Part shown: piece by piece, positions 25,826 to 35,921 of the stretch | Numbering within the stretch: the first letter of the stretch is position 1 | How the letters are laid out: each line of letters starts with the position of its first letter | Assembly: GCA_937967455.1 (NCBI GenBank) | Contig: CALCJK010000016.1 | Location: 91,485-135,647, forward strand | DNA: 44,163 bases | Origin: an uncultured bacterium | Lineage (GTDB): Bacteria; Bacteroidota; Ignavibacteria; UBA10030; BY39 | Direction of reading: 5' to 3' | Notes under the pieces: generated by a model | Seen by the model: the letters and a program-made list of their open reading frames with translations, nothing else | Databases searched by the model: none | What the model was told of the DNA's origin: nothing | Program-made: the position numbers and the translations under genes

Positions 25826-26206
25826 ATGAATTTCCCAGAAAATTTGAAGTACACAAAAGACCATGAATGGATATTAGTAAATGGTGATACTGGAGTGGTT
25901 GGTATCACTGATTTTGCTCAAAGCGAACTTGGAGATGTTGTATTTGTGGAATTACCTGCGGTTGGCAAAGTCTTGAAGGCTGGTGATAGTTTTGGCACTA
26001 TTGAAGCTGTTAAAGCAGTTTCAGATCTCTTCTCTCCAGCATCAGGTACGGTAATCGAAGTCAACAAGGATCTTGAGAACCAACCTGAATTGATAAACAA
26101 GGAACCTTATACAGGTGGTTGGATGATTAAAATAAAATTATCTGCCCCATCTGAACTTAATAATCTTCTCGATGTTTCACTTTATAAAACATTAATAGGG
26201 CAGTAA
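25826..26206 (+). CDS. gcvH: Glycine cleavage system H protein
   Basis: This 126-residue lipoyl carrier has the lipoylated lysine K63 in GTIEAVKAVSDLFSP, preceded by GITDFAQSELGDVVFVELP. It shuttles the aminomethyl group in glycine cleavage. It begins 3 bp after accC and gcvPA follows 2 bp later, so all are likely cotranscribed from the efp promoter. Confidence 0.97.
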   Translation: MNFPENLKYTKDHEWILVNGDTGVVGITDFAQSELGDVVFVELPAVGKVLKAGDSFGTIEAVKAVSDLFSPASGTVIEVNKDLENQPELINKEPYTGGWMIKIKLSAPSELNNLLDVSLYKTLIGQ

Positions 26207-26208
26207 AA

Positions 26209-27546
26209 ATGGCTTATATTCCAAATACCGAAAAAGATCGTCAAGAAATGTTAGATTCTATTGGAGTGGCAAGTTTTAATGAATTAATCAAAAATATTCC
26301 AGAAGAAATTATTTTAAAAGGGAATATTGATATACCAGAGCGCATATCAGAATACGAGGTTATTAAAGAGATTCAACAATATGAAAAAATAAATCGTGCA
26401 ACTTCAGAGTTAGTATCATTTCTTGGTGCAGGATCTTACGATCATTTTGTACCATCTGCTATCAGTTCAATATTAAGCCGATCGGAATTTTATACTGCTT
26501 ATACCCCTTATCAAGCTGAAGTGAGTCAGGGAACATTACAAGCAATTTATGAATATCAGACGATGATTTGCAAATTAACTGGTATGGATGTTGCAAATGC
26601 ATCTATGTATGATGGCGGTTCTGCATTAGCTGAAGCGGCTCTTTTAGCTGTGAATCATACTGGTCGGAATGAAATAATTGTGGCTGGGAAAATTCATCCT
26701 AATTATTTAAGAATCATCAAAACATATTGTGAGGGTCAGGGGATAGTTGTAACTGAATTAACATCCAGCAGAGGTACTCTACTTCCAGAAAAATTATCGA
26801 TGTATATGTCCGATAAAGTTGCCGCAGTTATTGTCCAGCAACCAAATTTTTATGGTTGTCTTGAAGATGTAGATGAATTAGCTACTTTAGCCCATCAGCA
26901 TGGCGCTTTATATATAGTTGCTGTTGATCCAATTTCACTTGGAATTTTAGCTCCTCCAGGTGATTATGGAGCTGATATAGTTGTGGGTGAAGGACAGGCT
27001 CTCGGAATAAGTCAGAATTATGGTGGTCCATATTTGGGAATCTTTGCAGTTAAAGAATTTTTGTTAAGAAGAATGCCAGGTAGAATATCAGGAATAACTA
27101 TCGATGCAGATGGACAGAGAGGATTCGTGCTTACTGTCCAAACACGCGAACAACATATTCGAAGAGAAAAGGCAACTTCTAATATATGTACAAATCAGGG
27201 GCTAATGATGCTCGCTGCCACGGTGTATCTGGCATTAATGGGTAAGAAGGGAATTCAAGAAGTTGCAAATTTATGTCTTCAAAAATCACATTACCTTGTA
27301 AATGAGATCATTAAAATCCCTGGTTATCATCTTAAGTATAAAAGACCTTTCTTTAAGGAGTTTGTAATTCAGACTCCCAGACCTGAAAATGAAATTATAA
27401 ACTCTCTTGCAAAGAAGGGTATTCTTGCTGGTGTCAATTTAAGAAGTTTTGATTCTCAGGATGATGGAATTTTAATTGCGGTCACTGAAAAGAGAACTAA
27501 AAGTGAGATGGATAATTTTGTTAGAGAATTAAAAGCGCTAATTTAA
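26209..27546 (+). CDS. gcvPA: Glycine dehydrogenase (decarboxylating) subunit 1
   Basis: This 445-residue protein is the N-terminal half of P protein: [60 protein letters not shown]. It is the catalytically accessory subunit of the split (two-gene) P protein; the PLP lysine resides in GcvPB, which is not encoded in the window. The length matches the split form, so this is not a truncated gene. It supports glycine oxidation linked to the threonine pathway upstream. Confidence 0.95.
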   Translation: MAYIPNTEKDRQEMLDSIGVASFNELIKNIPEEIILKGNIDIPERISEYEVIKEIQQYEKINRATSELVSFLGAGSYDHFVPSAISSILSRSEFYTAYTPYQAEVSQGTLQAIYEYQTMICKLTGMDVANASMYDGGSALAEAALLAVNHTGRNEIIVAGKIHPNYLRIIKTYCEGQGIVVTELTSSRGTLLPEKLSMYMSDKVAAVIVQQPNFYGCLEDVDELATLAHQHGALYIVAVDPISLGILAPPGDYGADIVVGEGQALGISQNYGGPYLGIFAVKEFLLRRMPGRISGITIDADGQRGFVLTVQTREQHIRREKATSNICTNQGLMMLAATVYLALMGKKGIQEVANLCLQKSHYLVNEIIKIPGYHLKYKRPFFKEFVIQTPRPENEIINSLAKKGILAGVNLRSFDSQDDGILIAVTEKRTKSEMDNFVRELKALI

Positions 27547-27589
27547 AAAATATCTTAATTTGAGATATCAAATAATTGAGGAGGCATCA

Positions 27590-29128
27590 ATGTTATCTCA
27601 AGTTTTAAGTAGTGCGACTTATGGTATTAATGCACACATAGTAAGAGTTGAAACAAATATTGAAAAAGGTCTTTACAGCTTTGTAGTTGTTGGTTTGCCA
27701 GATAACGCTGTTAAAGAAAGTCGGGAAAGAGTAATAGCTGCAATAAAAAATACCTTCACAAAGATACCAAATATTAAAATTACAGTTAATCTGGCTCCTG
27801 CTGATATAAAAAAAGAAGGTTCCGCATATGATCTACCAATAGCAGTAGGGATACTGTCTGCTATAGAAATAATTAAGAGTGATTTATTGAAAGATTTTGT
27901 GATATTGGGTGAATTAGCTCTCGATGGTTCGCTTCGTCCTGTACACGGTGTTTTACCAATTGCTGTTGAAGTTAAAAAGAATAATTTAAGGGGAATGATC
28001 TTGCCTAAAGAAAATGCTAAGGAAGCCGCTATGGTAGAGGGAATTGAAGTATATCCAATGGGTAGTTTGAGTGAAACAGTTGATTTTCTAAATAGCGAAC
28101 ATGAAATTCTAACTCCATTTAAAATAAATTTGGATGAGGTTTTTTCACAGGAGAGACAATATTCAATAGATTTTTCAGATGTTAAAGGGCAGGAAAATGT
28201 AAAGCGTGCCCTTGAAGTTGCAGCAGCTGGTGCACATAATATAATTATGATCGGACCGCCTGGCTCTGGTAAAACAATGCTTGCAAAGCGTCTTCCAACT
28301 ATATTGCCACCAATGACGTTTGAAGAGGCAATCGAAACAACTAAAATTCATTCTGTAGCTGGTATATTGCCTCCAAATTCAGCTCTTGTGGCTACACGTC
28401 CTTTTCGTGCACCACATCATACAATTTCAGATAGTGCTCTCGTTGGTGGTGGAACAATACCACGCCCAGGAGAAATTTCATTAGCTCATCACGGTGTACT
28501 TTTTCTTGATGAATTGCCTGAGTTTGCTCGTAACGTTTTGGAAGTTCTCAGGCAACCGCTTGAAGATGGCAAAATCACAGTTAGCCGCTCTAAAATGACA
28601 CTCGAATTTCCTGCAAATTTTATGCTGGTGTGTGCAATGAATCCCTGTCCTTGTGGGTTTTATACAGATCCAACAAAAGAATGTACCTGTACTCAAATAC
28701 AAATTCAAAAATATATGGCAAAAATTTCAGGACCTTTGTTGGATCGAATTGATTTACATATTGAAGTACCTGCAGTAAAGTATAAGGATTTATCAAGTAA
28801 AACTGAAGGAGAGTCATCTTCGAAAATACGCGAACGAGTTATGGCCGCCCGAGAAATCCAGATGAGAAGATTCAAAGGACGAAAAGGCTTATTCTCGAAT
28901 GCAGATATGCAATCTAAAGATATTAAGGAGTTTTGCCAAATAGATACTGATGGAGAAGAACTTCTAAAAATGGCAATAACCAGGCTTGGATTATCGGCAA
29001 GAGCTTATGATAGAATATTAAAAGTATCGCGAACAATAGCAGATTTGGCAAAATCTAGCGAAATTAAACCAGAACATATAAGTGAAGCAATACAATATAG
29101 GTCACTAGATAGAAATTTGTGGGTGTGA
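27590..29128 (+). CDS. YifB/ComM-family Mg chelatase-like AAA+ ATPase
   Basis: This protein of about 512 residues has the YifB/ComM architecture. The N-terminal Lon-protease-like fold contains [20 protein letters not shown]. The AAA+ core has Walker [16 protein letters not shown] and [20 protein letters not shown]. The C-terminal part includes the cysteine cluster [17 protein letters not shown]. ComM is a helicase for branch migration in natural transformation; most homologues are uncharacterised. The ATG at 27590 has a GAGGAGG ribosome site and removes 10 residues from the longest frame. Confidence 0.93.
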   Translation: MLSQVLSSATYGINAHIVRVETNIEKGLYSFVVVGLPDNAVKESRERVIAAIKNTFTKIPNIKITVNLAPADIKKEGSAYDLPIAVGILSAIEIIKSDLLKDFVILGELALDGSLRPVHGVLPIAVEVKKNNLRGMILPKENAKEAAMVEGIEVYPMGSLSETVDFLNSEHEILTPFKINLDEVFSQERQYSIDFSDVKGQENVKRALEVAAAGAHNIIMIGPPGSGKTMLAKRLPTILPPMTFEEAIETTKIHSVAGILPPNSALVATRPFRAPHHTISDSALVGGGTIPRPGEISLAHHGVLFLDELPEFARNVLEVLRQPLEDGKITVSRSKMTLEFPANFMLVCAMNPCPCGFYTDPTKECTCTQIQIQKYMAKISGPLLDRIDLHIEVPAVKYKDLSSKTEGESSSKIRERVMAAREIQMRRFKGRKGLFSNADMQSKDIKEFCQIDTDGEELLKMAITRLGLSARAYDRILKVSRTIADLAKSSEIKPEHISEAIQYRSLDRNLWV

Positions 29129-29225
29129 GTTTTAATATTAATGATTGAATTCATGTTTTTTAATTTTAAGTTGCTCTAATCATCCAAGTTTTCTATATTA
29201 AATATAAAACATAAGGTTTATAAAG

Positions 29226-29630
29226 ATGTTAAAAAATTTATCCCATATCGGAATTGCTGTTTCTGATTTGCAATATTCTATCAAAATTTTTCAAGATTTT
29301 CTAAATAATGCTGAATACCATTTAGAAAAAGTGGAATCGCAGAAAGTGAATGTTGCAATTTTTAATCTAAATAATTTCAGTCTTGAATTGTTAGAACCAA
29401 CAGCTGATGATTCACCAATTAAAAAATTTCTTGAAAATAAAGGTGAAGGTATTCATCATATTTCATTTGAAGTAGAAGATATTGAAAGTGAACTGGAAAG
29501 ATTAAAGATAAACGGGTTTAAACTCATTAACGAGCAACCTATAAAAGGTGCAGACGATAAACTAATTGCATTTATTCATCCTAAATCAACAAATGGGGTT
29601 TTAATTGAGTTAAGTCAAAAATTGAAATGA
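29226..29630 (+). CDS. mce: Methylmalonyl-CoA epimerase (VOC family)
   Basis: This 134-residue protein has the paired beta-alpha-beta VOC fold. LSHIGIAVSDL contains the first metal histidine, LELLEPT the acidic ligand, GEGIHHISFEVEDI the second histidine, and the end is TNGVLIELSQK. This fits methylmalonyl-CoA epimerase, which links propionyl-CoA to succinyl-CoA. No mutase or carboxylase gene is near. A different glyoxalase-type activity remains possible. The last 4 bp overlap uvrC. Confidence 0.85.
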   Translation: MLKNLSHIGIAVSDLQYSIKIFQDFLNNAEYHLEKVESQKVNVAIFNLNNFSLELLEPTADDSPIKKFLENKGEGIHHISFEVEDIESELERLKINGFKLINEQPIKGADDKLIAFIHPKSTNGVLIELSQKLK

Positions 29631-31507
29631 CAGAAAAGGAATTTAAAATAAATATTGCCGATAAACTAAAAAATATTCCAACTAAACCAGGGATCTATGA
29701 ATTTAAGGATTCCGAAGGGAAGATTTTATATGTTGGGAAAGCAAAGAACTTGCGAAATCGTGTACGACAATATTTTCAGAAATCAAAAAATCTCGACCCA
29801 AAAACTCAATCAATGCTTGCTAAAGTTGATAATATTGAAACAATAGTTACAGATTCTGAAGTTGAAGCATTGATTTTAGAAGCAAACCTTATAAAGAAAT
29901 ATAAACCTAAGTATAATATATTTTTAAGAGATGATAAGAGTTACCCATATATCGTTATTACTAATGAACCATATCCCAGAATTTTTGTAACGCGCAGAAT
30001 TGTTAAAGATGGTTCAAGATATTTCGGACCTTTTACTGATGTGAAACATATGCGCACATCTTTAAAAATGATAAGAGATATTTTTAAGGTGCGTTCATGT
30101 AATTATCATATTGATGAAGACACGATTAAAAAGAAAAAAATAAGAGTTTGTCTTGATTTTCATATTAAAAAATGTGATGGACCGTGTGAGGGTTTGGTTA
30201 CACAAGAAACCTATAATAAGATGATTGAAGAGGTTGCTCAGATTCTAAAAGGTAAATCTACATCCTTAATCGGTGAATTAGAGAAGAAGATGTATGAGCT
30301 TTCTGAGCATATGGAATTTTTAGAGGCTGCAAAAGTTAGGGACAAGATTAAAGCAATTCAAAATTATACAGAGAGGCAAAAGGTCGTGGATAACGATTTA
30401 ATAGATCGTGATGTATTTGCAGTTGCTATTGATAACAATACAGCATGTGGTGTTATTTTTAAAATTCGGGATGGAAAATTAATTGGGCGTCAGAATTTCT
30501 ATCTTAGTGGAAAAGTAAATTTTCATGAAAAAGAGATAATCTCACAACTTGTAAAAAGTTATTATATAGAAGCTGATTATTTTCCTAGGGAAATATTCCT
30601 CCCTTGTGATATTGATGATAAAGATACAATTGAAGAATGGCTTTCTGAAAAACGAAACGAGAAGGTGCATGTTTATATTCCCAAGATTGGTGAAAAAGCT
30701 AAATTGGTTGCAATGTGCCAGATGAATGCAAAATATTTACTAGATGAAATTAAAATTCAAAAATTGAAAATTAAACAAAAAGTTGCATTTCCAGTAAAGT
30801 CTCTTCAAGAAGATTTAAAGTTAGAAAATATACCATATATTATAGAATGTTTCGACATTTCAAATCTTCAAGGAACAGACGCTGTAGCATCGCTAGTGGT
30901 TTTTGAAAATGGGAAAGCAAAAAAAAGCGAATATAGAATGTTTAGAATTAAAACAGTCCCCGGTCCTGATGATTATGCAAGTATCCGTGAAGTAATTTAT
31001 AGAAGATACAAACGCTTGTTAGAAGAAGACAAAGAACTACCTAATCTTATAATTGTAGATGGTGGAAAAGGCCAACTTTCAAGTGCAGTATCAATTCTAC
31101 AACATCTTCAATCAATTACGAATGAAAAACATATCAGCAAAGTACCAATTATTGGTTTGGCAAAGCGACTGGAAGAAATATATTTTCCCAATTCGTGTGA
31201 ACCAGTAACTCTACCACGAACTTCATCAAGTTTAAAATTGCTTCAGAGGATAAGGGACGAAGCTCACAGATTTGCACTTGAGTATCATCGTAAGTTGAGA
31301 ACAAGAAGAACCCTTCAAACTGAGCTTGATTTGATTAGAGGAATTGGAAAGAAAAAGGCTAAGGATTTGTTAGAGGCCTTTGGCTCGGTTCAAGGTGTTA
31401 AATTTGCGACATATGAACAATTAACTGAAATAGTTGGGGAAAATATTGCTAAAAGGATAAAAGAATATTTTAATACAGAATCTGATACAGCTGAATTACC
31501 AAATTAA
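29627..31507 (+). CDS. uvrC: UvrABC excinuclease subunit C
   Basis: This 626-residue protein is a complete UvrC. It has a GIY-YIG nuclease domain (PTKPGIYEFKDSEGKILYVG), a UVR/UvrB-binding motif around 205-240, the RNase H-like C-terminal nuclease (ECFDISNLQGTDAVASLVVF; LIIVDGGKGQLSSAV) and terminal helix-hairpin-helices (LIRGIGKKKAKDLLEAFGS). It makes both incisions in nucleotide excision repair. The start overlaps the epimerase stop as ATGA. Confidence 0.96.
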   Translation: MTEKEFKINIADKLKNIPTKPGIYEFKDSEGKILYVGKAKNLRNRVRQYFQKSKNLDPKTQSMLAKVDNIETIVTDSEVEALILEANLIKKYKPKYNIFLRDDKSYPYIVITNEPYPRIFVTRRIVKDGSRYFGPFTDVKHMRTSLKMIRDIFKVRSCNYHIDEDTIKKKKIRVCLDFHIKKCDGPCEGLVTQETYNKMIEEVAQILKGKSTSLIGELEKKMYELSEHMEFLEAAKVRDKIKAIQNYTERQKVVDNDLIDRDVFAVAIDNNTACGVIFKIRDGKLIGRQNFYLSGKVNFHEKEIISQLVKSYYIEADYFPREIFLPCDIDDKDTIEEWLSEKRNEKVHVYIPKIGEKAKLVAMCQMNAKYLLDEIKIQKLKIKQKVAFPVKSLQEDLKLENIPYIIECFDISNLQGTDAVASLVVFENGKAKKSEYRMFRIKTVPGPDDYASIREVIYRRYKRLLEEDKELPNLIIVDGGKGQLSSAVSILQHLQSITNEKHISKVPIIGLAKRLEEIYFPNSCEPVTLPRTSSSLKLLQRIRDEAHRFALEYHRKLRTRRTLQTELDLIRGIGKKKAKDLLEAFGSVQGVKFATYEQLTEIVGENIAKRIKEYFNTESDTAELPN

Positions 31508-31799
31508 TCCCTAAGTTTCTATTTACTTCCATTCCCTTGATATTTTTCTCCATTATTTCTATCGTTTAGTAGCGATTCTTATTTCCATTTCTATTATTAT
31601 CTAATTTCTTTGGGTATTTCAAAATTATGTACTTCCGCACTTGAAGTTCCTTGTATCATTAGTGAAATTTTCAAGTTGAAACTAGTACTCAATATACCGA
31701 ATGTAATTTAATTTTTTGAAATTTTATAAAAAAGTGTTATAATAAATTACTTTGATTAGCCAGAAAATGCATATCCAATTCAAAAGAAAGGAAATTTGT
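31508..31799. other. Gene-free gap with a pyrimidine-rich stretch and a promoter
   Basis: From about 31512 to 31620 the + strand is notably rich in T and C, with runs such as TTTCTATTTACTTCCATTCC. No open frame, hairpin terminator or RNA gene is evident there. The right part contains the promoter at 31716-31743. Confidence 0.45.
31716..31743 (+). promoter_or_regulatory. sigma70-type promoter of the PPIase/MoxR operon
   Basis: TTGAAA (31716-31721) and a perfect TATAAT (31738-31743) are separated by 16 bp. The start site near 31750 leaves about 50 nt to the ATG at 31800, which has AAAGGAAA before it. Confidence 0.7.
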
Positions 31800-33806
31800 A
31801 TGTTTAAATCTCATCTTTTTATACTTAGCATAATATTTTTATTTCTAATAGGATGTAGTCCTAAATACAGTGAGTTAGTGGTTGCAAAGATTGGTGATAC
31901 ACAATTAAAACTTGGAGAATACGAAAAATTTTATATCAAAAATACTGGAAGTTTTGAGGTCGCAAAAAATTCTTCAAGAAAAGAAAGAGAAGATTTCTTA
32001 GATTTGCTTGTTAAGTATAAATTGAAGCTAAAAGATGCATACGATAAGAATTTACTTTACGATCCGGAAATTATAGAAGAATTGGAAGAATATCGAGTAA
32101 GCCTTGCATCTACATACTTGCTTGATAAAGACCTCGTGGAACCATCTTTAAAAAAATTATATGATCGGATGAAGGAAGAAATACGGGCCAGTCATATATT
32201 AATTCGTTTAGATCAAAATGCTTCACCTGAAGATACACTCAAAGCATACACAAAAGCGATGGAATTAATTGAAAGAATAAATAAAGGTGAAGACTTTGGA
32301 GAACTTGCTTATGAATTTTCTGAAGATCCATCTGCAAAACAAAATAAAGGGGATATTTATTATTTTACTACTGGACAGTTAATACCTCAGTTTGAGGATG
32401 CAGTTTATGAGATGAAGGTTGGAGAAGTTACTCAAAAACCAATCCGTACTTCATTTGGTTATCATATAATAAAGGTTACTGATCGAGGACCGGCAAAAGG
32501 TTCAATTCGTGTAAGACATATAATGGCACGACTTAAATCTGCGCAACCTGATTCTGCTGATTCAGTAACAGCATATAACAAAATAGTTGCTATTCAAGAT
32601 AGTTTAAAGCAAGGTATGGATTTCAGTGAGCTTGCAAAAAGAAATTCGGATGATGGTGGTAGTGCAACTAATGGTGGTGATCTTGGATTCTTTCAGAGAC
32701 GTCGATGGATACAATCGTTCGATGAAGCAGCTTTTAAACTTAAACCAGGAGAAATATCTCCTATAGTCAGAACTCCATATGGGTTTCATATAATTAAATG
32801 CGATAGCATTAAACCTATCCCGAGTTACGAAGAATTAAAACCTGAAATACAAAGGACATTCCAATCCCAGCGTTATAATGATGCTTATAATGCATATATT
32901 GAAAATTTGAAAAAGAAAATTGGGTATGTTTTCTATGAATCTACGTTTGATAATTTTGTATCTTTATTGGATTCGACTGATACGACAACAGATAGTTCCT
33001 GGGATAGTAGTGTAACCGAAGATGTTAGGAATGCAATTATTTTTCAGATTGGCCCTAGGAACATAGATGTTAATTATGTAATTAAAACTTTAAATACACG
33101 TCCTGATTTCAGAGATGTTTTACTTAAAAAATCTGATTTGCTTAAGCGGATTAATAAAATTGGAGAAATCGTTTTGTTAGAGGAAGCGTCAAAAGATCTT
33201 GAAAAACGTTATCCTGAATTCCAAAATTTAATGCAAGAATATCAAGATGGAGTTGTGCTATATAAAGCTGAACAAATTGAGGTTTGGGATAAATTAACTA
33301 TAAATGATTCAAGTATGAGGGAATATTTTGATAAGAATCGAGAATTATTTAAACATCCAAATAGAGTCAATTATAGTGAAATATACGTGATGTCTGATAC
33401 ATTAGCAGAAAATATATATAATGAGTTAATAAATGGAGCAAATTTTGAAGAACTGGCTGCGATGTATAATGAAGAACCTGAATTAAAGAGTAGTAAAGGT
33501 GCACACGGTTTTGTGCCAGTTGATGAATCAGAATTAGCTGAAATGGCGTGGGAAATGGAAATTGATCAAATATCCAAACCGATTTATACTGAAGAAGGTG
33601 GATATTCTATAATAAAAGTCCATGCAAAAGAAGAGAGCAGGGAAAAGACATTTGAGGAAGCTGGAATAGAACTTTCTAATGCATTCCAGGAATATGAACA
33701 GAAACGTCTTGAAAATGAATGGCTTGATAGAATAAAACAAAAATATCCAGTAGAGAAATTTCCAGATGTATTAGAGAAAGCATTTCTAGAACAATCATTG
33801 AAATGA
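31800..33806 (+). CDS. Parvulin-type peptidyl-prolyl isomerase lipoprotein with three PpiC-like domains
   Basis: This protein of about 668 residues starts with a lipobox (FLFLIGCS, Cys19), which favours the ATG at 31800. A SurA-type N-terminal chaperone region is followed by PpiC domain 1 (about 127-225, ASHILIRLDQ to SFGYHIIKVTD) and domain 2 (about 235-340, RVRHIMARL to PYGFHIIKCD). Near 520-620 is a third, more divergent domain (VNYSEIYVMSD to EGGYSIIKVHAKEE). It is a lipid-anchored folding factor for exported proteins. Three parvulin units in one lipoprotein exceed the usual one or two. It overlaps the next gene by 4 bp. Confidence 0.9.
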   Translation: MFKSHLFILSIIFLFLIGCSPKYSELVVAKIGDTQLKLGEYEKFYIKNTGSFEVAKNSSRKEREDFLDLLVKYKLKLKDAYDKNLLYDPEIIEELEEYRVSLASTYLLDKDLVEPSLKKLYDRMKEEIRASHILIRLDQNASPEDTLKAYTKAMELIERINKGEDFGELAYEFSEDPSAKQNKGDIYYFTTGQLIPQFEDAVYEMKVGEVTQKPIRTSFGYHIIKVTDRGPAKGSIRVRHIMARLKSAQPDSADSVTAYNKIVAIQDSLKQGMDFSELAKRNSDDGGSATNGGDLGFFQRRRWIQSFDEAAFKLKPGEISPIVRTPYGFHIIKCDSIKPIPSYEELKPEIQRTFQSQRYNDAYNAYIENLKKKIGYVFYESTFDNFVSLLDSTDTTTDSSWDSSVTEDVRNAIIFQIGPRNIDVNYVIKTLNTRPDFRDVLLKKSDLLKRINKIGEIVLLEEASKDLEKRYPEFQNLMQEYQDGVVLYKAEQIEVWDKLTINDSSMREYFDKNRELFKHPNRVNYSEIYVMSDTLAENIYNELINGANFEELAAMYNEEPELKSSKGAHGFVPVDESELAEMAWEMEIDQISKPIYTEEGGYSIIKVHAKEESREKTFEEAGIELSNAFQEYEQKRLENEWLDRIKQKYPVEKFPDVLEKAFLEQSLK

Positions 33807-34624
33807 GACTAATTTTTATCCTCATATTTCTTTTATCTTTCAGTAGTTGTCGAAAACATGAAGCTCCACAAAGCTATATAGCTCGAGTTGGTGATTCATA
33901 TTTAACAAATGAAGATGTAGAAGAATATTTAAAACATTCAAAGGATACATCAGATCTTCAATTTAAAATATTTTTAAAAAAATGGATTGATAACGAACTC
34001 TTGTTTCTTGAAGCAACGAAAAAGAATATTGATAAGTCAGCTAAAGTTGCAAAACAACTTGAAGATGTAAAAAAACAACTAACCATTAGTGAGTATTTAG
34101 AGAATGAAGTTTATTCTAAAAATATAAATTTCAGCGATAAGGAAATAAATGATTATTATTTTGAACATAAAGACGAGTTTGTTTTAAGAGAAGATGCTGT
34201 AAAGTTAAATATTGTCTCATTTAGTGATCGGAAAACAGCAAGTGATTTTAGAACTTACTTACTGAAAAGTGAAGATTGGAATAATTCAATTGATTTATTC
34301 CTTACCGATACAGTATTCAATAAATTAATTGTATCAGCAAGCTTTGCCCAATTATATACGCAACTTACATTATTCCCTGTTGATTTGTGGAAGATAGCTA
34401 ATAACCTTCAGCAAAATGAAGTTAGCTTTCCCGTTAAAATAGATAATTTGTTTTATATTGTTCAATTTCTTGAAAAATATCCAAAAAATTCGATAGCTCC
34501 TATTAATTTTGTGAAAGATGAAATAAAAAATCGTTTGACGATTGATAAACGGAAAAGAGTTTATGATGAATTGGTCAATTCACTACTTAAAAAACATAAG
34601 GTAGAAATAAAAATTAATGAATAG
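33803..34624 (+). CDS. SurA-like chaperone lipoprotein with degenerate parvulin domain
   Basis: This 273-residue lipoprotein (lipobox FSSCRKH, Cys16) has the SurA N-terminal pattern (IARVGDSYLTNEDVEEYLKH, then WIDNELLFLEATKKN). The region where a PpiC domain should lie (LNIVSFSDRKTASDFRTYLL to LFYIVQFLEKYP) keeps the outline but lacks the usual HILI and G-x-L/F motifs. Chaperone rather than isomerase activity is therefore likely. It overlaps its neighbours by 4 and 8 bp, which shows translational coupling. Confidence 0.82.
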   Translation: MRLIFILIFLLSFSSCRKHEAPQSYIARVGDSYLTNEDVEEYLKHSKDTSDLQFKIFLKKWIDNELLFLEATKKNIDKSAKVAKQLEDVKKQLTISEYLENEVYSKNINFSDKEINDYYFEHKDEFVLREDAVKLNIVSFSDRKTASDFRTYLLKSEDWNNSIDLFLTDTVFNKLIVSASFAQLYTQLTLFPVDLWKIANNLQQNEVSFPVKIDNLFYIVQFLEKYPKNSIAPINFVKDEIKNRLTIDKRKRVYDELVNSLLKKHKVEIKINE

Positions 34625-35906
34625 GTGTAAATTTAAAATATTATATTTTTGTTTATTATTTGTAATTCAATTTTGTACACTGTTTTCACAAACCAAAGTA
34701 TTAGATAGGATAGTTGCGGTTGTTGGCAACGATATTATATTAGAATCTGATCTCCAACAACAAATTGAATTTTTTATTCTTAATACTGGACTCGATCCTA
34801 ATACACCAAATCTTAAGAATCAAGTATTAGATGCATTGATTAATGAGAGGCTTATAGTTGCCAAAGCAATGGAAGATACCAATGTAAATGTGACTGATGA
34901 AGAAATATCTCAGCAATTGGAACAAATAATTCAGCAAAATATTCAACAAATTGGCTCAGAACAGAAGTTAGAAGAAATTTATGGTATGCCAATAAGTAGG
35001 ATGCGGCGTGAGTTTCGTGATGAAATGAAGAAAAAACTTTTTGCTGAAAAGATAAAACAATTCAAATTCGGGAATGTTTCGGTTACTAGAAGAGAAATTG
35101 AAGAATTTTATGAAGTATATAAGGATAGTCTACCTGAGGTAGAAGAAGAAGTTGAATTATACCACATACTAAAATTTCCCAAGAAAAATCAAGCTATTTT
35201 AAATGAAGTTAAAGCTAGAGCAAAAATAATACTAGATAGTATTAAATGTTGTGGCGATTTTGCAGATTTTGCACGAAGATACTCTCAAGATCCAAATACA
35301 GCAATATATGGTGGAGATTTGGGTGTAACTCGTAGAGGGACGCTTGTAAAAGAATATGAGGAAGCAGCTTTTGCTTTGGAAGAAGGTAAAATATCAGAAC
35401 CCATTGAATCTCCATTTGGTGTTCATATTATACAATTACTGGAACGAAAAGGTGAAAATATTCACACCAGACATATATTGTTCAGAGTGGAAAGTGATTC
35501 GCTCTCAGATCAGAATGTAATTGATTTTCTTATAAGCATTTCCGACAGTATAAGAAATGGTGGTAATTTTTCGGAGTTTGCTAGAAAATATTCTGAAGAT
35601 CGGGAATCAGCATCGATTGGTGGTTACATCGGAATTGTTCCGATATCGCAACTTAGTGCTGATATGGAAAATTTGATAAGTGAACTTAGTGAAGGTGATA
35701 TCAGCCAACCAATTCGTGTACCTTCAGGTAATTCTTATGGTTTTCAAATTATTTACCTGAAAAAAAGAATTCCAGAACACAAATTATCTTTGGATACTGA
35801 TTGGAAACGGCTCGAGATGTATGCGACTAATTATAAGCGTAATAAACTCTATCAACAATGGTTAGAGGAATTAAGAAAAGAAATTTACTGGGAAGTTAAA
35901 TTATAA
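34617..35906 (+). CDS. surA: SurA-like periplasmic peptidyl-prolyl isomerase
   Basis: This 429-residue protein has a signal peptide (about 25 residues), then the SurA N-terminal domain (VLDRIVAVVGNDIILESDLQ). PpiC domain 1 (about 175-280, VELYHILKFPK to PFGVHIIQLLERK) and PpiC domain 2 (about 282-385, HTRHILFRVES to SYGFQIIYLKKR) follow. SurA escorts outer-membrane proteins to the BAM complex. Domain order and length match E. coli SurA. It is third of three consecutive folding factors. Confidence 0.92.
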   Translation: MNRCKFKILYFCLLFVIQFCTLFSQTKVLDRIVAVVGNDIILESDLQQQIEFFILNTGLDPNTPNLKNQVLDALINERLIVAKAMEDTNVNVTDEEISQQLEQIIQQNIQQIGSEQKLEEIYGMPISRMRREFRDEMKKKLFAEKIKQFKFGNVSVTRREIEEFYEVYKDSLPEVEEEVELYHILKFPKKNQAILNEVKARAKIILDSIKCCGDFADFARRYSQDPNTAIYGGDLGVTRRGTLVKEYEEAAFALEEGKISEPIESPFGVHIIQLLERKGENIHTRHILFRVESDSLSDQNVIDFLISISDSIRNGGNFSEFARKYSEDRESASIGGYIGIVPISQLSADMENLISELSEGDISQPIRVPSGNSYGFQIIYLKKRIPEHKLSLDTDWKRLEMYATNYKRNKLYQQWLEELRKEIYWEVKL

Positions 35907-35921
35907 TAAGAAGGTTAAATA

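Noticed and set aside
26209-27546. gcvPA as a truncated gcvP
   Set aside because: Length and end match the split P-protein subunit 1; no sign of a broken C-terminal half follows.
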